A stretch of 36,000 bases of DNA from an uncultured Pseudomonadota bacterium (GCA_903884105.1 CAISDJ010000117.1:1-36000); one strand, 5' to 3'. Counted from the stretch's first letter, positions 15,084 to 23,800 are shown. A program made the numbers and translations. Notes: generated by a model not told the origin, from the letters alone.

Positions 15084-15614
15084 TCAGGTGATGAGAATCT
15101 GCAGCGCCTGCAAGGCGATCAGCACGAACACGGCGGAGAGATCGAGTCCTGCCAGCGGCGGGATCAGTCGCCGCACCGGTCGCAGCAGCGGCTCGCACAG
15201 GCTGCCGAGCAGGCTTGCGGAAGGGCTGCGAGTCCCGGGAGCCACCCAGCTCAGGATGACGAATATCAGGATGGCGAACCAGTAGAACTGCAGCACCGTG
15301 ATCGCCAGCGACAGCAGCGCGGACTGGATCAGCGCCGCGGGCTGCGAAAATCCGAATCCCATCAGCAGGAATACGATTGCGGTCGTGAGGAGCTGGACCA
15401 GGACCAGCGCGACGAGCGAAGCGGTATCGATGCGGCCTGCCGGCGGAATCACCCGGCGCAGCGTCAGTACGAGCGGATTCGTGATCTTCAGTACCGCCTG
15501 GGACAACGGATTGCGCGCGTCTGCCCTCACGAGCGGCAGCAGGAAACGGAGCAGGAAGACGTTGACCAGCAATACCTGCAGTACCGAGCGGACGATGTAG
15601 ATCAGCGCATCCAT
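15084..15614 (-). CDS. yggT: YggT family membrane protein
   Basis: The 176-aa protein contains two YGGT repeats. Each has paired hydrophobic helices followed by a conserved amphipathic stretch: NPLVLTLRRVIPPAGRID in the first half and EPLLRPVRRLIPPLAGLDLS in the second. It is an inner-membrane protein of uncertain function, linked in some bacteria to osmotic tolerance or cell division. It lies 17 nt downstream of proC in the same direction, the standard yggS-proC-yggT order. An AGGA lies a few bases before its ATG. Confidence 0.92.
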   Translation of the reverse strand: MDALIYIVRSVLQVLLVNVFLLRFLLPLVRADARNPLSQAVLKITNPLVLTLRRVIPPAGRIDTASLVALVLVQLLTTAIVFLLMGFGFSQPAALIQSALLSLAITVLQFYWFAILIFVILSWVAPGTRSPSASLLGSLCEPLLRPVRRLIPPLAGLDLSAVFVLIALQALQILIT

Positions 15615-15631
15615 GATGGGGTCCTGGGTTC

Positions 15632-16453
15632 CTATTGCTTGCCGAGCTGTTCTGCCATTTCGGCGGAACGCTGCGCCGCAGCGGTGATGGCTTGAGTGAA
15701 GAGGCTACGCACGCCATGCGCCTCGAGATGCCTGAGCGCAGCCTCCGTGGTGCCGCCTTTGGAGGTTACCTGCTTGCGCAAATCGGCCGGAGGATCGACG
15801 CTCTCGCGCGCCATGCATCCGGAGCCATAGGCAGTTTCGATAGCCAGGCGGCGGCTCACCTCAGCGGAGAGTCCGAGCGAAATGCCTGCCGCTTCGATCA
15901 TTTCCACGAGCAGGAAGAAATAGGCGGGACCGCTGCCGGAGACGGCCGTGACGGCATCCATCTGCGCTTCCTCGCTGACCCAAACGGTGACACCGACAGC
16001 GTCCAGGATCTCGGCTGCCAGCGCTCGAGCCGCCGCAGGGACGGCGGGTGCTGCGTAGAGGCCCGTCACTCCGCAATTCTGCAGGGCGGGCCGGTTCGGC
16101 ATGGCGCGCACCACCGGGATCCCTCCGAGCCACCGTTCGATGTCGGAACCGCGGATCCCCGCCGCGATGGATATCACCAGGGGGCGTCGCGCTTGCAACG
16201 GGGTGGCCAGGCTTTCGGCTACGCTGCGTAGGTCCTGAGGCTTCACCGCCAGGATGACGACGTCGGCGTCCTTGGCGGCCACGTTATTGTCAGGCGTGGT
16301 CCGCACGCCGAGCTGTGTGGCTAGCGCTTCGAGCTGGGCCGGAACCGGGTCCGAGATGATGATCTGCTGGGCGGCGAGGCCGCGCGCGATCAGTCCGCCG
16401 GCCAGGCTTCGTGCCATGTTGCCGCCGCCGATGAAGCCAATCGTTTCACGCAT
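15632..16453 (-). CDS. proC: Pyrroline-5-carboxylate reductase
   Basis: The 273-aa enzyme catalyses the last step of proline synthesis, NAD(P)H-dependent reduction of pyrroline-5-carboxylate. The N-terminal Rossmann motif is IGFIGGGNMARSLAGG. VVILAVKPQ, VRAMPNRPALQNCGVTGLY, the substrate-loop TAVSGSGPAYFF and VTSKGGTTEAAL near the end are all conserved. Length is normal for the family. The ATG at 16453 is taken because it directly precedes the nucleotide-binding strand; the frame continues 12 codons further upstream. It lies 63 nt after yggS. Confidence 0.96.
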   Translation of the reverse strand: MRETIGFIGGGNMARSLAGGLIARGLAAQQIIISDPVPAQLEALATQLGVRTTPDNNVAAKDADVVILAVKPQDLRSVAESLATPLQARRPLVISIAAGIRGSDIERWLGGIPVVRAMPNRPALQNCGVTGLYAAPAVPAAARALAAEILDAVGVTVWVSEEAQMDAVTAVSGSGPAYFFLLVEMIEAAGISLGLSAEVSRRLAIETAYGSGCMARESVDPPADLRKQVTSKGGTTEAALRHLEAHGVRSLFTQAITAAAQRSAEMAEQLGKQ

Positions 16454-16516
16454 GGGGGTTCCGCAGTTCAACTGACGCCATTGGCGCAACGTGCTTGTTG
16501 TGCAAGGCCAAGTATT

Positions 16517-17197
16517 CTAATGCCGTTCGCCAAAAATCGCTGTGCCGACGCGGACCAGGGTCGAACCGGCGGCGATGGCGGCTTCAAAATCGCCGCTCAT
16601 GCCCATTGACAAGGTATCGCTTGCGATGCCGACGTTGCGCAGCTGCTGCGCGAGATCCGCCAGCGCGACGAAATCCTGCCTGACCGCTTCCGGTTCGCTC
16701 GCGGGTGGAATGCACATCAGTCCCCGCAGCTTGAGTCGGGGGAGGCCGGTGATGCGCCGTGCCAGGGCCTCGACTTCCTTCGGGGGAATTCCGCCCTTCT
16801 GTGATTCAGGGGTGACCTGAACCTGGATGCACACATTCAGAGGGGGTAGCGCTTCGGGCCGCTGCTCGTTCAGGCGTTCCGCAGTCCGCGCGCGGTCGAC
16901 GGTGTGGACCCAATCGAAATTCTCTGCGATGGCGCGCGTCTTGTTGCCCTGCAGCCGACCGATGAAATGCCAAGTGAGCTTGAGATCGGCGAGGGATTCG
17001 AGCTTGGGCAAGGCTTCCTGCAGATAGCTTTCCCCGAAATCGTGCTGGCCCGTCTGCGCCACGCCACGGATCAGGTCGGCCGTCCGCTGCTTGCTGACCG
17101 CAACGAGGCGGACCGTTCGGGGGTCACGCCCCGCCGTGCGGGCTGCGTTTTCGATCCGGCGGACGACGGAAGCGAGGAGCTCACTCTGCAGCGTCAT
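16517..17197 (-). CDS. yggS: YggS family pyridoxal-phosphate homeostasis protein
   Basis: The 226-aa protein is a fold-III PLP-binding protein that buffers PLP and affects amino-acid balance. The PLP lysine is in LVAVSKQ (about residue 36). QHDFGESYLQEALPK, WHFIGRLQGNK, VHTVDRARTAERLN, VQVTPESQKGG, LMCIPP and the phosphate-binding LSMGMSGDFEAAI with GSTLVRVGTAIFG are all present. The usual ENYVQE is ESYLQE here, a small variation. It is divergent from pilT across a 146-bp gap. Confidence 0.95.
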   Translation of the reverse strand: MTLQSELLASVVRRIENAARTAGRDPRTVRLVAVSKQRTADLIRGVAQTGQHDFGESYLQEALPKLESLADLKLTWHFIGRLQGNKTRAIAENFDWVHTVDRARTAERLNEQRPEALPPLNVCIQVQVTPESQKGGIPPKEVEALARRITGLPRLKLRGLMCIPPASEPEAVRQDFVALADLAQQLRNVGIASDTLSMGMSGDFEAAIAAGSTLVRVGTAIFGERH

Positions 17198-17260
17198 GGG
17201 GCGGGGTTCTACGAGGAAAACTGCGGACTAATTAACATATTTTGGCCAATCCCCCTCCGT

Positions 17261-17266
17261 TATACT
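17261..17266 (+). promoter_or_regulatory. Possible -10 element for pilT
   Basis: TATACT lies 77 bp before the pilT ATG in an AT-richer part of the yggS/pilT divergent gap. The sequence 17 bp upstream (TATTTT) is a poor -35, so an activator or another sigma factor could be involved. Confidence 0.3.
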
Positions 17267-17343
17267 GGCCCCGCCAAGGGTCTGGGTCGGGCTGCCCTCA
17301 TGCGCAGGCAGGTCCTGACCCAAGCGCAGTGCAAGGAGTGTTC

Positions 17344-18384
17344 ATGCCCGTCGATATCGCGCAACTGCTCGCGTTTGCCGTCAAGAACAACGCGTCCGAC
17401 CTGCATCTTTCCGCAGGCGTCCCGCCGATGATCCGTGTCGACGGCGACATGAAGCGCATCAACATGCCGGCACTGACGCACAAGGAAGTGCACAGCATGG
17501 TGTACGACATCATGAATGACAAGCAGCGGAAGGCGTACGAAGAATTCTACGAAACCGACTTCTCCTTCGAGATCCCGAAGCTGGCCCGGTTTCGCGTCAA
17601 TGCGTTCAACCAGAATCGCGGCGCCGGTGCCGTGTTCCGTACCATTCCGTCGGTGATCATGTCGCTGGACGACCTGAACGCCCCGAAGATCTTCCGCGAC
17701 GTGTCGATGCATCCGCGCGGCCTCGTGCTCGTGACCGGACCGACGGGCTCGGGAAAATCCACGACGCTCGCGGCCATGGTCGACTACGTCAATGACAACA
17801 AGCCCGACCACATCATTACCATTGAAGACCCGATCGAGTTCGTCCACGAGAGCAAGCGCTCTCTGATCAATCAGCGTGAGGTTCACCGCGATACCCTTGG
17901 GTTCAGCGAAGCCCTGCGCTCGGCGTTGCGCGAAGATCCGGACGTGGTGCTGGTGGGCGAAATGCGCGACCTTGAAACCATCCGTCTGGCGCTGACGGCC
18001 GCCGAAACCGGACATCTGGTGTTCGGCACGTTGCATACGAGTTCGGCAGCCAAGACCATCGACCGTATCGTTGACGTGTTCCCGGCCGCGGAAAAGGAAA
18101 TGATGCGCACGATGCTCTCCGAGTCGCTGCGGGCGGTCATTTCGCAGACGCTGCTGAAGCGCATCGGCGGCGGTCGCATTGCGGCGCACGAGATCATGAT
18201 CGGCACGCCGGCCATCCGGAACCTGATCCGCGAAGGCAAGATTGCCCAGATGTATTCCGCAATCCAGACCGGCCAGTCGTCCGGCATGCAGACGCTCGAC
18301 CAGTGCCTGACCGAGTTGTTGCAGAAGGGCCTGGTCACCAAGGAAGAAGCCCGCTTCCGCGCCCAGAACAAGGACGCATTCTGA
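17344..18384 (+). CDS. pilT: Type IV pilus retraction ATPase PilT
   Basis: The 346-aa hexameric cytoplasmic ATPase depolymerises PilA to retract type IV pili and drive twitching. The N-terminal PAS-like domain (ASDLHLSAGVPPMIRVDGD) leads to Walker A GPTGSGKST (about 132-140), Asp box IITIEDPIEF, Walker B VVLVGEMRDLET and His box TGHLVFGTLHT. The PilT-diagnostic C-terminal AIRNLIREGK is intact and needed for retraction in studied homologues. AAGGAG lies 5 nt before the ATG. It is the first of three related genes in a row; an inverted repeat of 6 bp follows its stop. Confidence 0.98.
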   Translation: MPVDIAQLLAFAVKNNASDLHLSAGVPPMIRVDGDMKRINMPALTHKEVHSMVYDIMNDKQRKAYEEFYETDFSFEIPKLARFRVNAFNQNRGAGAVFRTIPSVIMSLDDLNAPKIFRDVSMHPRGLVLVTGPTGSGKSTTLAAMVDYVNDNKPDHIITIEDPIEFVHESKRSLINQREVHRDTLGFSEALRSALREDPDVVLVGEMRDLETIRLALTAAETGHLVFGTLHTSSAAKTIDRIVDVFPAAEKEMMRTMLSESLRAVISQTLLKRIGGGRIAAHEIMIGTPAIRNLIREGKIAQMYSAIQTGQSSGMQTLDQCLTELLQKGLVTKEEARFRAQNKDAF

Positions 18385-18393
18385 CCTGATTTC

Positions 18394-18411
18394 GGCCCGA
18401 AGCTGCGGGCC
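18394..18411 (+). other. Small hairpin between pilT and pilU
   Basis: GGCCCG, a 6-nt loop and CGGGCC form a short perfect stem in the 54-nt gap. It could reduce read-through or stabilise the pilT message. No T-tract is present. Confidence 0.4.
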
Positions 18412-18438
18412 ACTGCCGGGACTACCTAGGATTCGACC

Positions 18439-19599
18439 ATGGAACGCGAGCAAGCAATCAAGCTGATGCAGGACCTGCTGAAGCGTCAGGTCGAGAAGAA
18501 CGGCTCCGACCTGTTCATCACCTCCGGCTTTCCGCCTGCCATCAAGATCGATGGCGAGATTCGCCCCCAGTCAGACCGGTCGCTGACCCTCGAGCAGAGC
18601 GCCGTGCTGGTGCGATCCATCATGAACGACAAGCAGACGCGCGAGTTCGACTCGACCAAGGAATGCAATTTCGCGATTGCGCCGGCCGGCATCGGCCGCT
18701 TCCGCGTCAGTGCCTTCGTTCAGCAAGGGCAGATTGGCTGCGTTGTCCGCACCATCGCTGCGAAGATTCCAGAGCTTGACGACCTGCAGCTGCCGCCCAT
18801 CCTCAAGGACGTAGTGATGTCCAAGCGGGGACTGGTCATCGTGGTCGGCGGTACGGGTTCCGGCAAGTCCACGTCGCTCGCGGCCATGGTCGACTACCGG
18901 AACCAGAAGAGCCGGGGCCACATCATCACGATCGAAGACCCGGTCGAGTATGTGCATGCGCACAAAGGCTGTGTAATCACCCAGCGCGACGTCGGCGTCG
19001 ACACCGATTCGTGGCACACGGCGCTCAAGAACACGCTGCGCCAGGCGCCTGACGTCATCCTGATCGGCGAAATCCGCGACAGGGAAACGATGGAGTACGG
19101 CATTCAGTTCGCCGAAACCGGTCACCTGGTGCTCGCCACGCTGCACGCGAACAGCTCGAACCAGGCGCTGGACCGCGTCATCAACTTCTTTCCCGAAGAC
19201 AAGCGCGAACAGCTGCTGATGGACCTGTCCCTCAATATCAAGGCCCTGATTTCGCAGCGCCTGATCCCCCGGGAGGGCGGTGCGGGACGCATTGCAGCGA
19301 TCGAGATCATGCTCAACACGCCTTTGATCACGGACCTGATCTTCAAGGGCGAGGTGGCGGCCATCAAGGAAGTCATGGCGAAGTCGAATCGCATCGGGAT
19401 GAAGACTTTTGACCAGGCGCTGTATGATCTTTACGAGGCGGACCTGATATCGTATGAAGACGCCTTGAGGAATGCCGATTCGAAGAACGAGGTTCGGTTG
19501 CGCATCAAGCTAGAGAGCAAGCGCGAGTTGAAAATGGGCGAAGACTTGAGCGAGAGCCTGCGGATCATGGACGAAGATGCCGAAGGAACCCGATTCTGA
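18439..19599 (+). CDS. pilU: Type IV pilus retraction ATPase PilU
   Basis: The 386-aa PilT paralogue acts as an accessory retraction motor dependent on PilT in studied species. It has GSDLFITSGFPPAIKIDGE, Walker A GGTGSGKST (about 137-145), IITIEDPVEYVH, Walker B VILIGEIRDRET and GHLVLATLHANSS. The PilT-type AIRNLIREGK is replaced by LITDLIFKGE. A charged C-terminal extension of about 40 residues (SKRELKMGEDLSESLRIMDE) is typical of PilU. AGGA lies 7 nt upstream. Its stop overlaps the next start by one base (TGATG). Confidence 0.96.
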   Translation: MEREQAIKLMQDLLKRQVEKNGSDLFITSGFPPAIKIDGEIRPQSDRSLTLEQSAVLVRSIMNDKQTREFDSTKECNFAIAPAGIGRFRVSAFVQQGQIGCVVRTIAAKIPELDDLQLPPILKDVVMSKRGLVIVVGGTGSGKSTSLAAMVDYRNQKSRGHIITIEDPVEYVHAHKGCVITQRDVGVDTDSWHTALKNTLRQAPDVILIGEIRDRETMEYGIQFAETGHLVLATLHANSSNQALDRVINFFPEDKREQLLMDLSLNIKALISQRLIPREGGAGRIAAIEIMLNTPLITDLIFKGEVAAIKEVMAKSNRIGMKTFDQALYDLYEADLISYEDALRNADSKNEVRLRIKLESKRELKMGEDLSESLRIMDEDAEGTRF

Positions 19600-20729
19600 T
19601 GACTGATACAGCCGCGCCAGAAGAAAACGAAACGGATCTCACGGATGCAGAATCCGGCGAGAAGCCAATCGTTCTCAATACCAGGCCGCTGTTCAAGCTG
19701 ATGGTCGAGAAGCGCGCATCGGACCTGTTCTTCTCGTCCTATGCGCCCATCAAGATCAAGATCGAAGGGCAGATCATTCCCGTCAACAAGCAGATCCTGT
19801 CGCCGGAAGTCGTGCGCCAGGCGTCTTTCGGCCTGATGACGCAGGAGCAGATCGAGTACTTCAACGAAGAGCTGGAAATCGACTTTGCCGTGTCCGAGCC
19901 CGGACTCGGCCGCTTCCGTGTCAACGTATTCCATCAGCGGGGCAATCCGGCGATGGTGTTGCGCTACATCACGGCTGACATGCCGCGCCTCGACGATCTC
20001 GGCATGCCCGAGCTCCTCAAGGATCTGGTCATGATGAAGCGGGGCCTGATCCTGATGGTCGGCGCCACCGGTTCAGGCAAGTCCACGACGCTTGCGGCGA
20101 TGATCAATCATCGCAACGACCACTCCTCGGATCACATCATCACGATCGAGGATCCCATCGAGTTCCTGCATTCAAACAAGAAATCGATCATCAACCAGCG
20201 CGAAGTCGGTCTCGACACCAAGTCCTACGCCCGGGCGTTGCGCAGCGCGATGCGGGCCGCACCCGACGTGCTGCTGATCGGCGAAATCCGTGACCGCGAG
20301 ACCATGGAGTCCGCGATCATGCTGGCGGGCACCGGCCACCTGGTCCTCGCCACGCTGCATGCGAACAACGCTGCAGAGACGCTTGATCGCGTCATCAACA
20401 TGTTCCATCGCGACCAGCACACCCAGCTGTGCCTTGACCTGTCCCAATACCTGAGGGCGATCATTGCCCAGCGCCTGGTGCCCGGCAACAACAAGCGGCG
20501 CGTTGCCGCCGTCGAGATGTTGATCAATACCCCGCATGTGCAGGAACTCATCAAGAAGGGTGACGTGATCGGAGCGAAGGAAGCGCTCAGAAGCAGCAGC
20601 GAGAAGGGCATGCAGCACTTCGACGTCGCGCTGTACCAGCTCTTCAAGGCGAAGCGCATCAGCCTCGAGGACGCTCTGGCCTATGCGGATTCGCGCACGA
20701 ACCTCGAAGCGAAGATCAACTTCGGCTGA
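19599..20729 (+). CDS. Third PilT/PilU-family ATPase
   Basis: This 376-aa protein is a further retraction-type ATPase, closer in motifs to PilU than to PilT. An acidic N-terminal extension of about 25 residues precedes the PAS-like domain (ASDLFFSSYAPIKIKIEGQ). Walker A is GATGSGKST (about 155-163), followed by IITIEDPIEFLHSNKK, VLLIGEIRDRET and GHLVLATLHANNA. The AIRNLIREGK position reads HVQELIKKGD. All catalytic residues are present, so it should hydrolyse ATP. The start overlaps the pilU stop by 1 nt, so it is co-translated with pilU. Its specific task is unknown: an alternative or auxiliary retraction motor, or a partner in mixed action with PilT and PilU. It ends 19 nt before the convergent pyrK. 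Confidence 0.93.
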   Translation: MTDTAAPEENETDLTDAESGEKPIVLNTRPLFKLMVEKRASDLFFSSYAPIKIKIEGQIIPVNKQILSPEVVRQASFGLMTQEQIEYFNEELEIDFAVSEPGLGRFRVNVFHQRGNPAMVLRYITADMPRLDDLGMPELLKDLVMMKRGLILMVGATGSGKSTTLAAMINHRNDHSSDHIITIEDPIEFLHSNKKSIINQREVGLDTKSYARALRSAMRAAPDVLLIGEIRDRETMESAIMLAGTGHLVLATLHANNAAETLDRVINMFHRDQHTQLCLDLSQYLRAIIAQRLVPGNNKRRVAAVEMLINTPHVQELIKKGDVIGAKEALRSSSEKGMQHFDVALYQLFKAKRISLEDALAYADSRTNLEAKINFG

Positions 20730-20748
20730 GTCAGAGTCTTGAAGTCGG

Positions 20749-21654
20749 CTATTCCGGGAAGACAGCCCGGGAGTCGAATACCGGTCCATCGACGCAAACC
20801 CGCTTCATGGCGGGGCCTTCCGGCGTCATGACCATTACGGCGCAGCCTGCACAACCGCCTACGGCACAGGCCATGAACTCCTCCAGGGACACCTGGCAGG
20901 GAATGCCGAAGCGGCTTGCCACTTTCGCCGCAGCCTGCAACATGGGCGTCGGGCCGCAGGCAAACATCTCGACCTCGCCCAGCACTTCCTTGTCGAGCGA
21001 CTTGAGCCACTCTGCCGCCAGGTCCGTGACGTAGCCTTGGTAGCAGCCGGGGAAGTCGCCGAAGCTTGCCAGGCGGCTCGCAATCCCGAAGCTCTCGAGG
21101 AGCGGCATGCTGGCAATCACTCCGTCAGGGATGCCGGGTGCCAGCACTGTTGAAGGCTTGAGGCGGAACGGGAACGGGATTTCCGATCCCATGAGGACGA
21201 GCGGGGTCCACTTCGCGTCGCTACGGTCTTGCAGGTGCTCGGCGAGGAAGACCATCGGCGGGATGCCTACGCCGCCACCGACCAGCAACGTCCGCGGGCG
21301 CTCGGGATGCGCGATGAAACCCTTGCCGATCGGGCCGAGCACGCTGATGCGATCCCCTGGCTGCTTTTCCGACAGCAGTTTGAGTCCGGGGCCCACGATC
21401 TTGTACAGGATGTCCACCCAGCCGGCCGTGGCATCCACTCGCATGATCGAAAGCGGCCGGCGCATCGGCAACGCTGCATCGCACGTGAGATGGGCGAAGC
21501 TGCCAGGCGTGGCCGCGGCGGCCGTGCGGGGCGCATGGACGCGGAGGACGAACTGCTCGCCGGGGAAGGCTTCCTGCGAGACGATCGTGGCGTCGTCTTC
21601 CAGGAAGATGGTTCCTCGATGGGGCCGGGACACCGTGGCAGCCGCGTGGGTCAT
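20749..21654 (-). CDS. pyrK: Dihydroorotate dehydrogenase electron-transfer subunit (PyrK-like)
   Basis: The 301-aa flavin/iron-sulfur reductase subunit has the ferredoxin-NADP reductase fold. FAD-binding MRRPLSIMR comes first, then VLGPIGKGF, the NAD-site LLVGGGVGIPPMVFLAEH and MFACGPTPML. The C-terminal [2Fe-2S] site has C-x4-C-x2-C-x15-C in the stretch ACAVGGCAGCAVMV plus RVCVDGPVF. PyrK passes electrons from class 1B dihydroorotate dehydrogenase to NAD+. Its ATG overlaps the stop of pyrB (ATGA), linking it to pyrimidine synthesis. No pyrD gene is in the window, so the partner is unproven. Confidence 0.9.
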   Translation of the reverse strand: MTHAAATVSRPHRGTIFLEDDATIVSQEAFPGEQFVLRVHAPRTAAAATPGSFAHLTCDAALPMRRPLSIMRVDATAGWVDILYKIVGPGLKLLSEKQPGDRISVLGPIGKGFIAHPERPRTLLVGGGVGIPPMVFLAEHLQDRSDAKWTPLVLMGSEIPFPFRLKPSTVLAPGIPDGVIASMPLLESFGIASRLASFGDFPGCYQGYVTDLAAEWLKSLDKEVLGEVEMFACGPTPMLQAAAKVASRFGIPCQVSLEEFMACAVGGCAGCAVMVMTPEGPAMKRVCVDGPVFDSRAVFPE

Positions 21655-22649
21655 GAATATTTCCGTTGCGCCTGGGCATTGCGCACGATGGTTGCGATGA
21701 CAGCCATGCGGACGGCAACGCCGTTCGTCACCTGGGCCTGGATGACCGATTGCGGGCCGTCGGCAACTTCAGCCGTGATCTCGACGCCGCGATTCATCGG
21801 GCCGGGATGCATCACGATCGCATCCGGCTTCGCGAGCTTCAGGCGTTCCGCGGTGATGCCAAACTCGCGGCAATAGGCGGCGTTGTCGGGAACATGCGCA
21901 GCGCTCATGCGCTCGGTCTGGATGCGCAGGCCCATGATGACGTCGGCGCCGGTCATGGCCTTGTCGAGGCTGGTGAAGCGCACCGCGCCCGGGAATTCCT
22001 CGGCCTCGGGCAACAGGTACTTTGGGCCTGCAATCCGGATTTCACCGGTGCCGAGCGCCGACAGCGCGTGCCAGGCAGAGCGTGCAACCCGGGAATGGGC
22101 CAGATCACCCACGAGCAGGACACTCAGTCCGCCGAAGTCGCCTTTGTGCTGGCGGATCGTCAGCACGTCCAGCAGGCCCTGCGTCGGGTGCGACAGATGG
22201 GCTTCGCCGGCGTTCAAGATACTCACATGGGGCTGGACGTGGCCGGCCACGAAGGCTGGCAGGCCAGGTTCGGCATCGCGCATGACGAGCACGTCGGCAT
22301 GCATGGCCTGCAACGTGTAGATGGTGTCGAGCACGGTCTCGCCTTTCACGCGCGACGAAGAGTGCATGTCGAGATTGACGACATCTGCACCCAGGCGGCG
22401 CGCGGCCAGCTCGAACGAAACACGGGTGCGGGTGCTGGGCTCGAAGAACAGATTGGCAACGGTGTGGCCGGCCAGACTCTGGTCGCGCGCCGGCAGTTCG
22501 CCGGGCTGCCTCACGTAGAACTGGGCGAGGTCGAGCAGATCCGTCAGCTCTTCACTGCTCAGGCCCTCAAGGGTAATCAGGTGCCGGAGGCGTCCGTCGG
22601 GCCCGCGCTGGCTGGTCTGGTCCAGTCCCTGGGTCTGTCGCTTGCTCAA
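21651..22649 (-). CDS. pyrB: Aspartate carbamoyltransferase catalytic chain
   Basis: The 332-aa enzyme joins carbamoyl phosphate and aspartate in the first committed step of pyrimidine synthesis. The carbamoyl-phosphate loop is FFEPSTRTRVSFE (about 68-80). SSRVKGETVLDTIYTL, HPTQGLLDVLTI, LVGDLAHSRVARS and HPGPMNRGVEI are conserved. No pyrI gene is adjacent, so a Pseudomonas-type enzyme without classical regulatory chains is likely; no inactive pyrC follows either. It stands 39 nt after ruvX and overlaps pyrK by 4 nt. Confidence 0.97.
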   Translation of the reverse strand: MSKRQTQGLDQTSQRGPDGRLRHLITLEGLSSEELTDLLDLAQFYVRQPGELPARDQSLAGHTVANLFFEPSTRTRVSFELAARRLGADVVNLDMHSSSRVKGETVLDTIYTLQAMHADVLVMRDAEPGLPAFVAGHVQPHVSILNAGEAHLSHPTQGLLDVLTIRQHKGDFGGLSVLLVGDLAHSRVARSAWHALSALGTGEIRIAGPKYLLPEAEEFPGAVRFTSLDKAMTGADVIMGLRIQTERMSAAHVPDNAAYCREFGITAERLKLAKPDAIVMHPGPMNRGVEITAEVADGPQSVIQAQVTNGVAVRMAVIATIVRNAQAQRKYS

Positions 22650-22688
22650 AATGGCCTCTGTCTCACTTGGTGGCTTCAGTCGTTCGCT

Positions 22689-23132
22689 TCAGGCCTTCGC
22701 TGCAGGCTGCGCGGCGAACCAGCGCTCGAGGATGACCTTCGCAGCCACCCGGTCCACGTCGGCGTGGGTCACCCGTTTACGCTTGAGGCCGCTTGCGCGG
22801 GCTTCTCGCAGCTCGGCTTCGGCGTCGCGGGAACTCAGGCGTTCATCGACAAGGTGCACGGGCAGGTGCAGGCGTGACTCCAGCGCCTGGCTGAAGTCCT
22901 TCGCGGGCAGCGTCATCCCCGTGTCCGTCCCGTCCATATTATAGGGGAGTCCCACCACCAGCTGCGTCGGCGTGTAGTCGGCAACCAGACGGTCGATTTC
23001 GGGCCAAGGAAACGCGCCTCGGATCTCGATTACTCTCAGGGGCCGCGCGGTCCGGGTCAAGGTGTCGCCCGCCGCGACGCCTACGCGCCGGGTGCCGTAG
23101 TCGAAGGCGAGGATCAGTTCGGGTGCCGGCAC
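22689..23132 (-). CDS. ruvX: Putative Holliday junction resolvase / pre-16S rRNA nuclease
   Basis: The 147-aa RNase H-fold nuclease (YqgF/RuvX) is implicated in 16S rRNA 5' end maturation. The first strand AFDYGTRRVGVA carries the catalytic Asp, and VVGLPYNMDGT, LVDERLSS and the C-terminal DRVAAKVILERWF are family markers. It begins with GTG and no strong ribosome binding site, 18 nt after yqgE, suggesting coupling. The yqgE-ruvX pair is conserved in Gammaproteobacteria. Confidence 0.94.
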   Translation of the reverse strand: MPAPELILAFDYGTRRVGVAAGDTLTRTARPLRVIEIRGAFPWPEIDRLVADYTPTQLVVGLPYNMDGTDTGMTLPAKDFSQALESRLHLPVHLVDERLSSRDAEAELREARASGLKRKRVTHADVDRVAAKVILERWFAAQPAAKA

Positions 23133-23150
23133 GGGGCTACGCGGGACACA

Positions 23151-23717
23151 TCACGCATGGCCAGCGTGAGGGCTGATCGTGGCAAGATCGACGCCGAGCA
23201 GACGTCCGGCGGCTCGCCAGCGATTCTCATAGGCCGTCTCGAACAGGACTTTCGGGTCAGCTGCGACGCTCAGCCAGGCGTTCTGCACCATTTCGTTTTC
23301 GAGCTGCCCGGCTTCCCAGCCCGCGTACCCCAGCGCTACAAAGGCCTCGTTGGGGCCGTTGCCCCGGGCCATGGCATCCAGAATGTCGCGGGACGTCGTC
23401 ACATGGACCTGATCAGATACTCGCAGCGTCGAATCCCAGGCACGCTCTTCAGCGCGATGAACCACGAATCCCCGGTCCGTCTGCACCGGGCCGCCCTGGA
23501 GCACCGGCTGGCTCGCCAGCGGCTCTCGCGAAGTCGGCAGCTTGAGTTGCCGGAAGACATCTGCCAGCTGCATTTCGAGCGGCCGGTTGATGATGATGCC
23601 CAGCGCGCCCTGCGGGCTGTGCTCGCAGATGAGGGTGACCGTCTGCGAGAAATTGTCGTCCGTCATCGCCGGCATGGCGATCAGGAACTGGTTGGTCAGG
23701 AACGCAGCCTTGGACAT
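23151..23717 (-). CDS. yqgE: YqgE/AlgH family protein
   Basis: The 188-aa protein fits the YqgE/AlgH family: FLIAMPAMTDDNFSQTVTLI, HSPQGALGIIINRPL, VLQGGPVQTDRGFVVH, ALGYAGWEAGQLENE and NAWLSVAAD, then the C-terminal RWRAAGRLLGVDL. In Pseudomonas AlgH is tied to alginate regulation, but the molecular role is unclear. The ATG at 23717 starts the conserved part; the open frame runs further upstream without homology. Confidence 0.95.
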   Translation of the reverse strand: MSKAAFLTNQFLIAMPAMTDDNFSQTVTLICEHSPQGALGIIINRPLEMQLADVFRQLKLPTSREPLASQPVLQGGPVQTDRGFVVHRAEERAWDSTLRVSDQVHVTTSRDILDAMARGNGPNEAFVALGYAGWEAGQLENEMVQNAWLSVAADPKVLFETAYENRWRAAGRLLGVDLATISPHAGHA

Positions 23718-23800
23718 GGCGCCAGTATCCTGCCAGCTGGCCGTCGGCTCAAGGTCGAAATCGACAGTTCGCGCGATACCTGCCGGGTTGTCGGGATGGG

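Noticed and set aside
17260-18453. A 397-codon minus-strand frame opposite pilT
   Set aside because: It is the mirror of a highly conserved ATPase gene; the His/Asp/Arg-rich translation has no fold signature.
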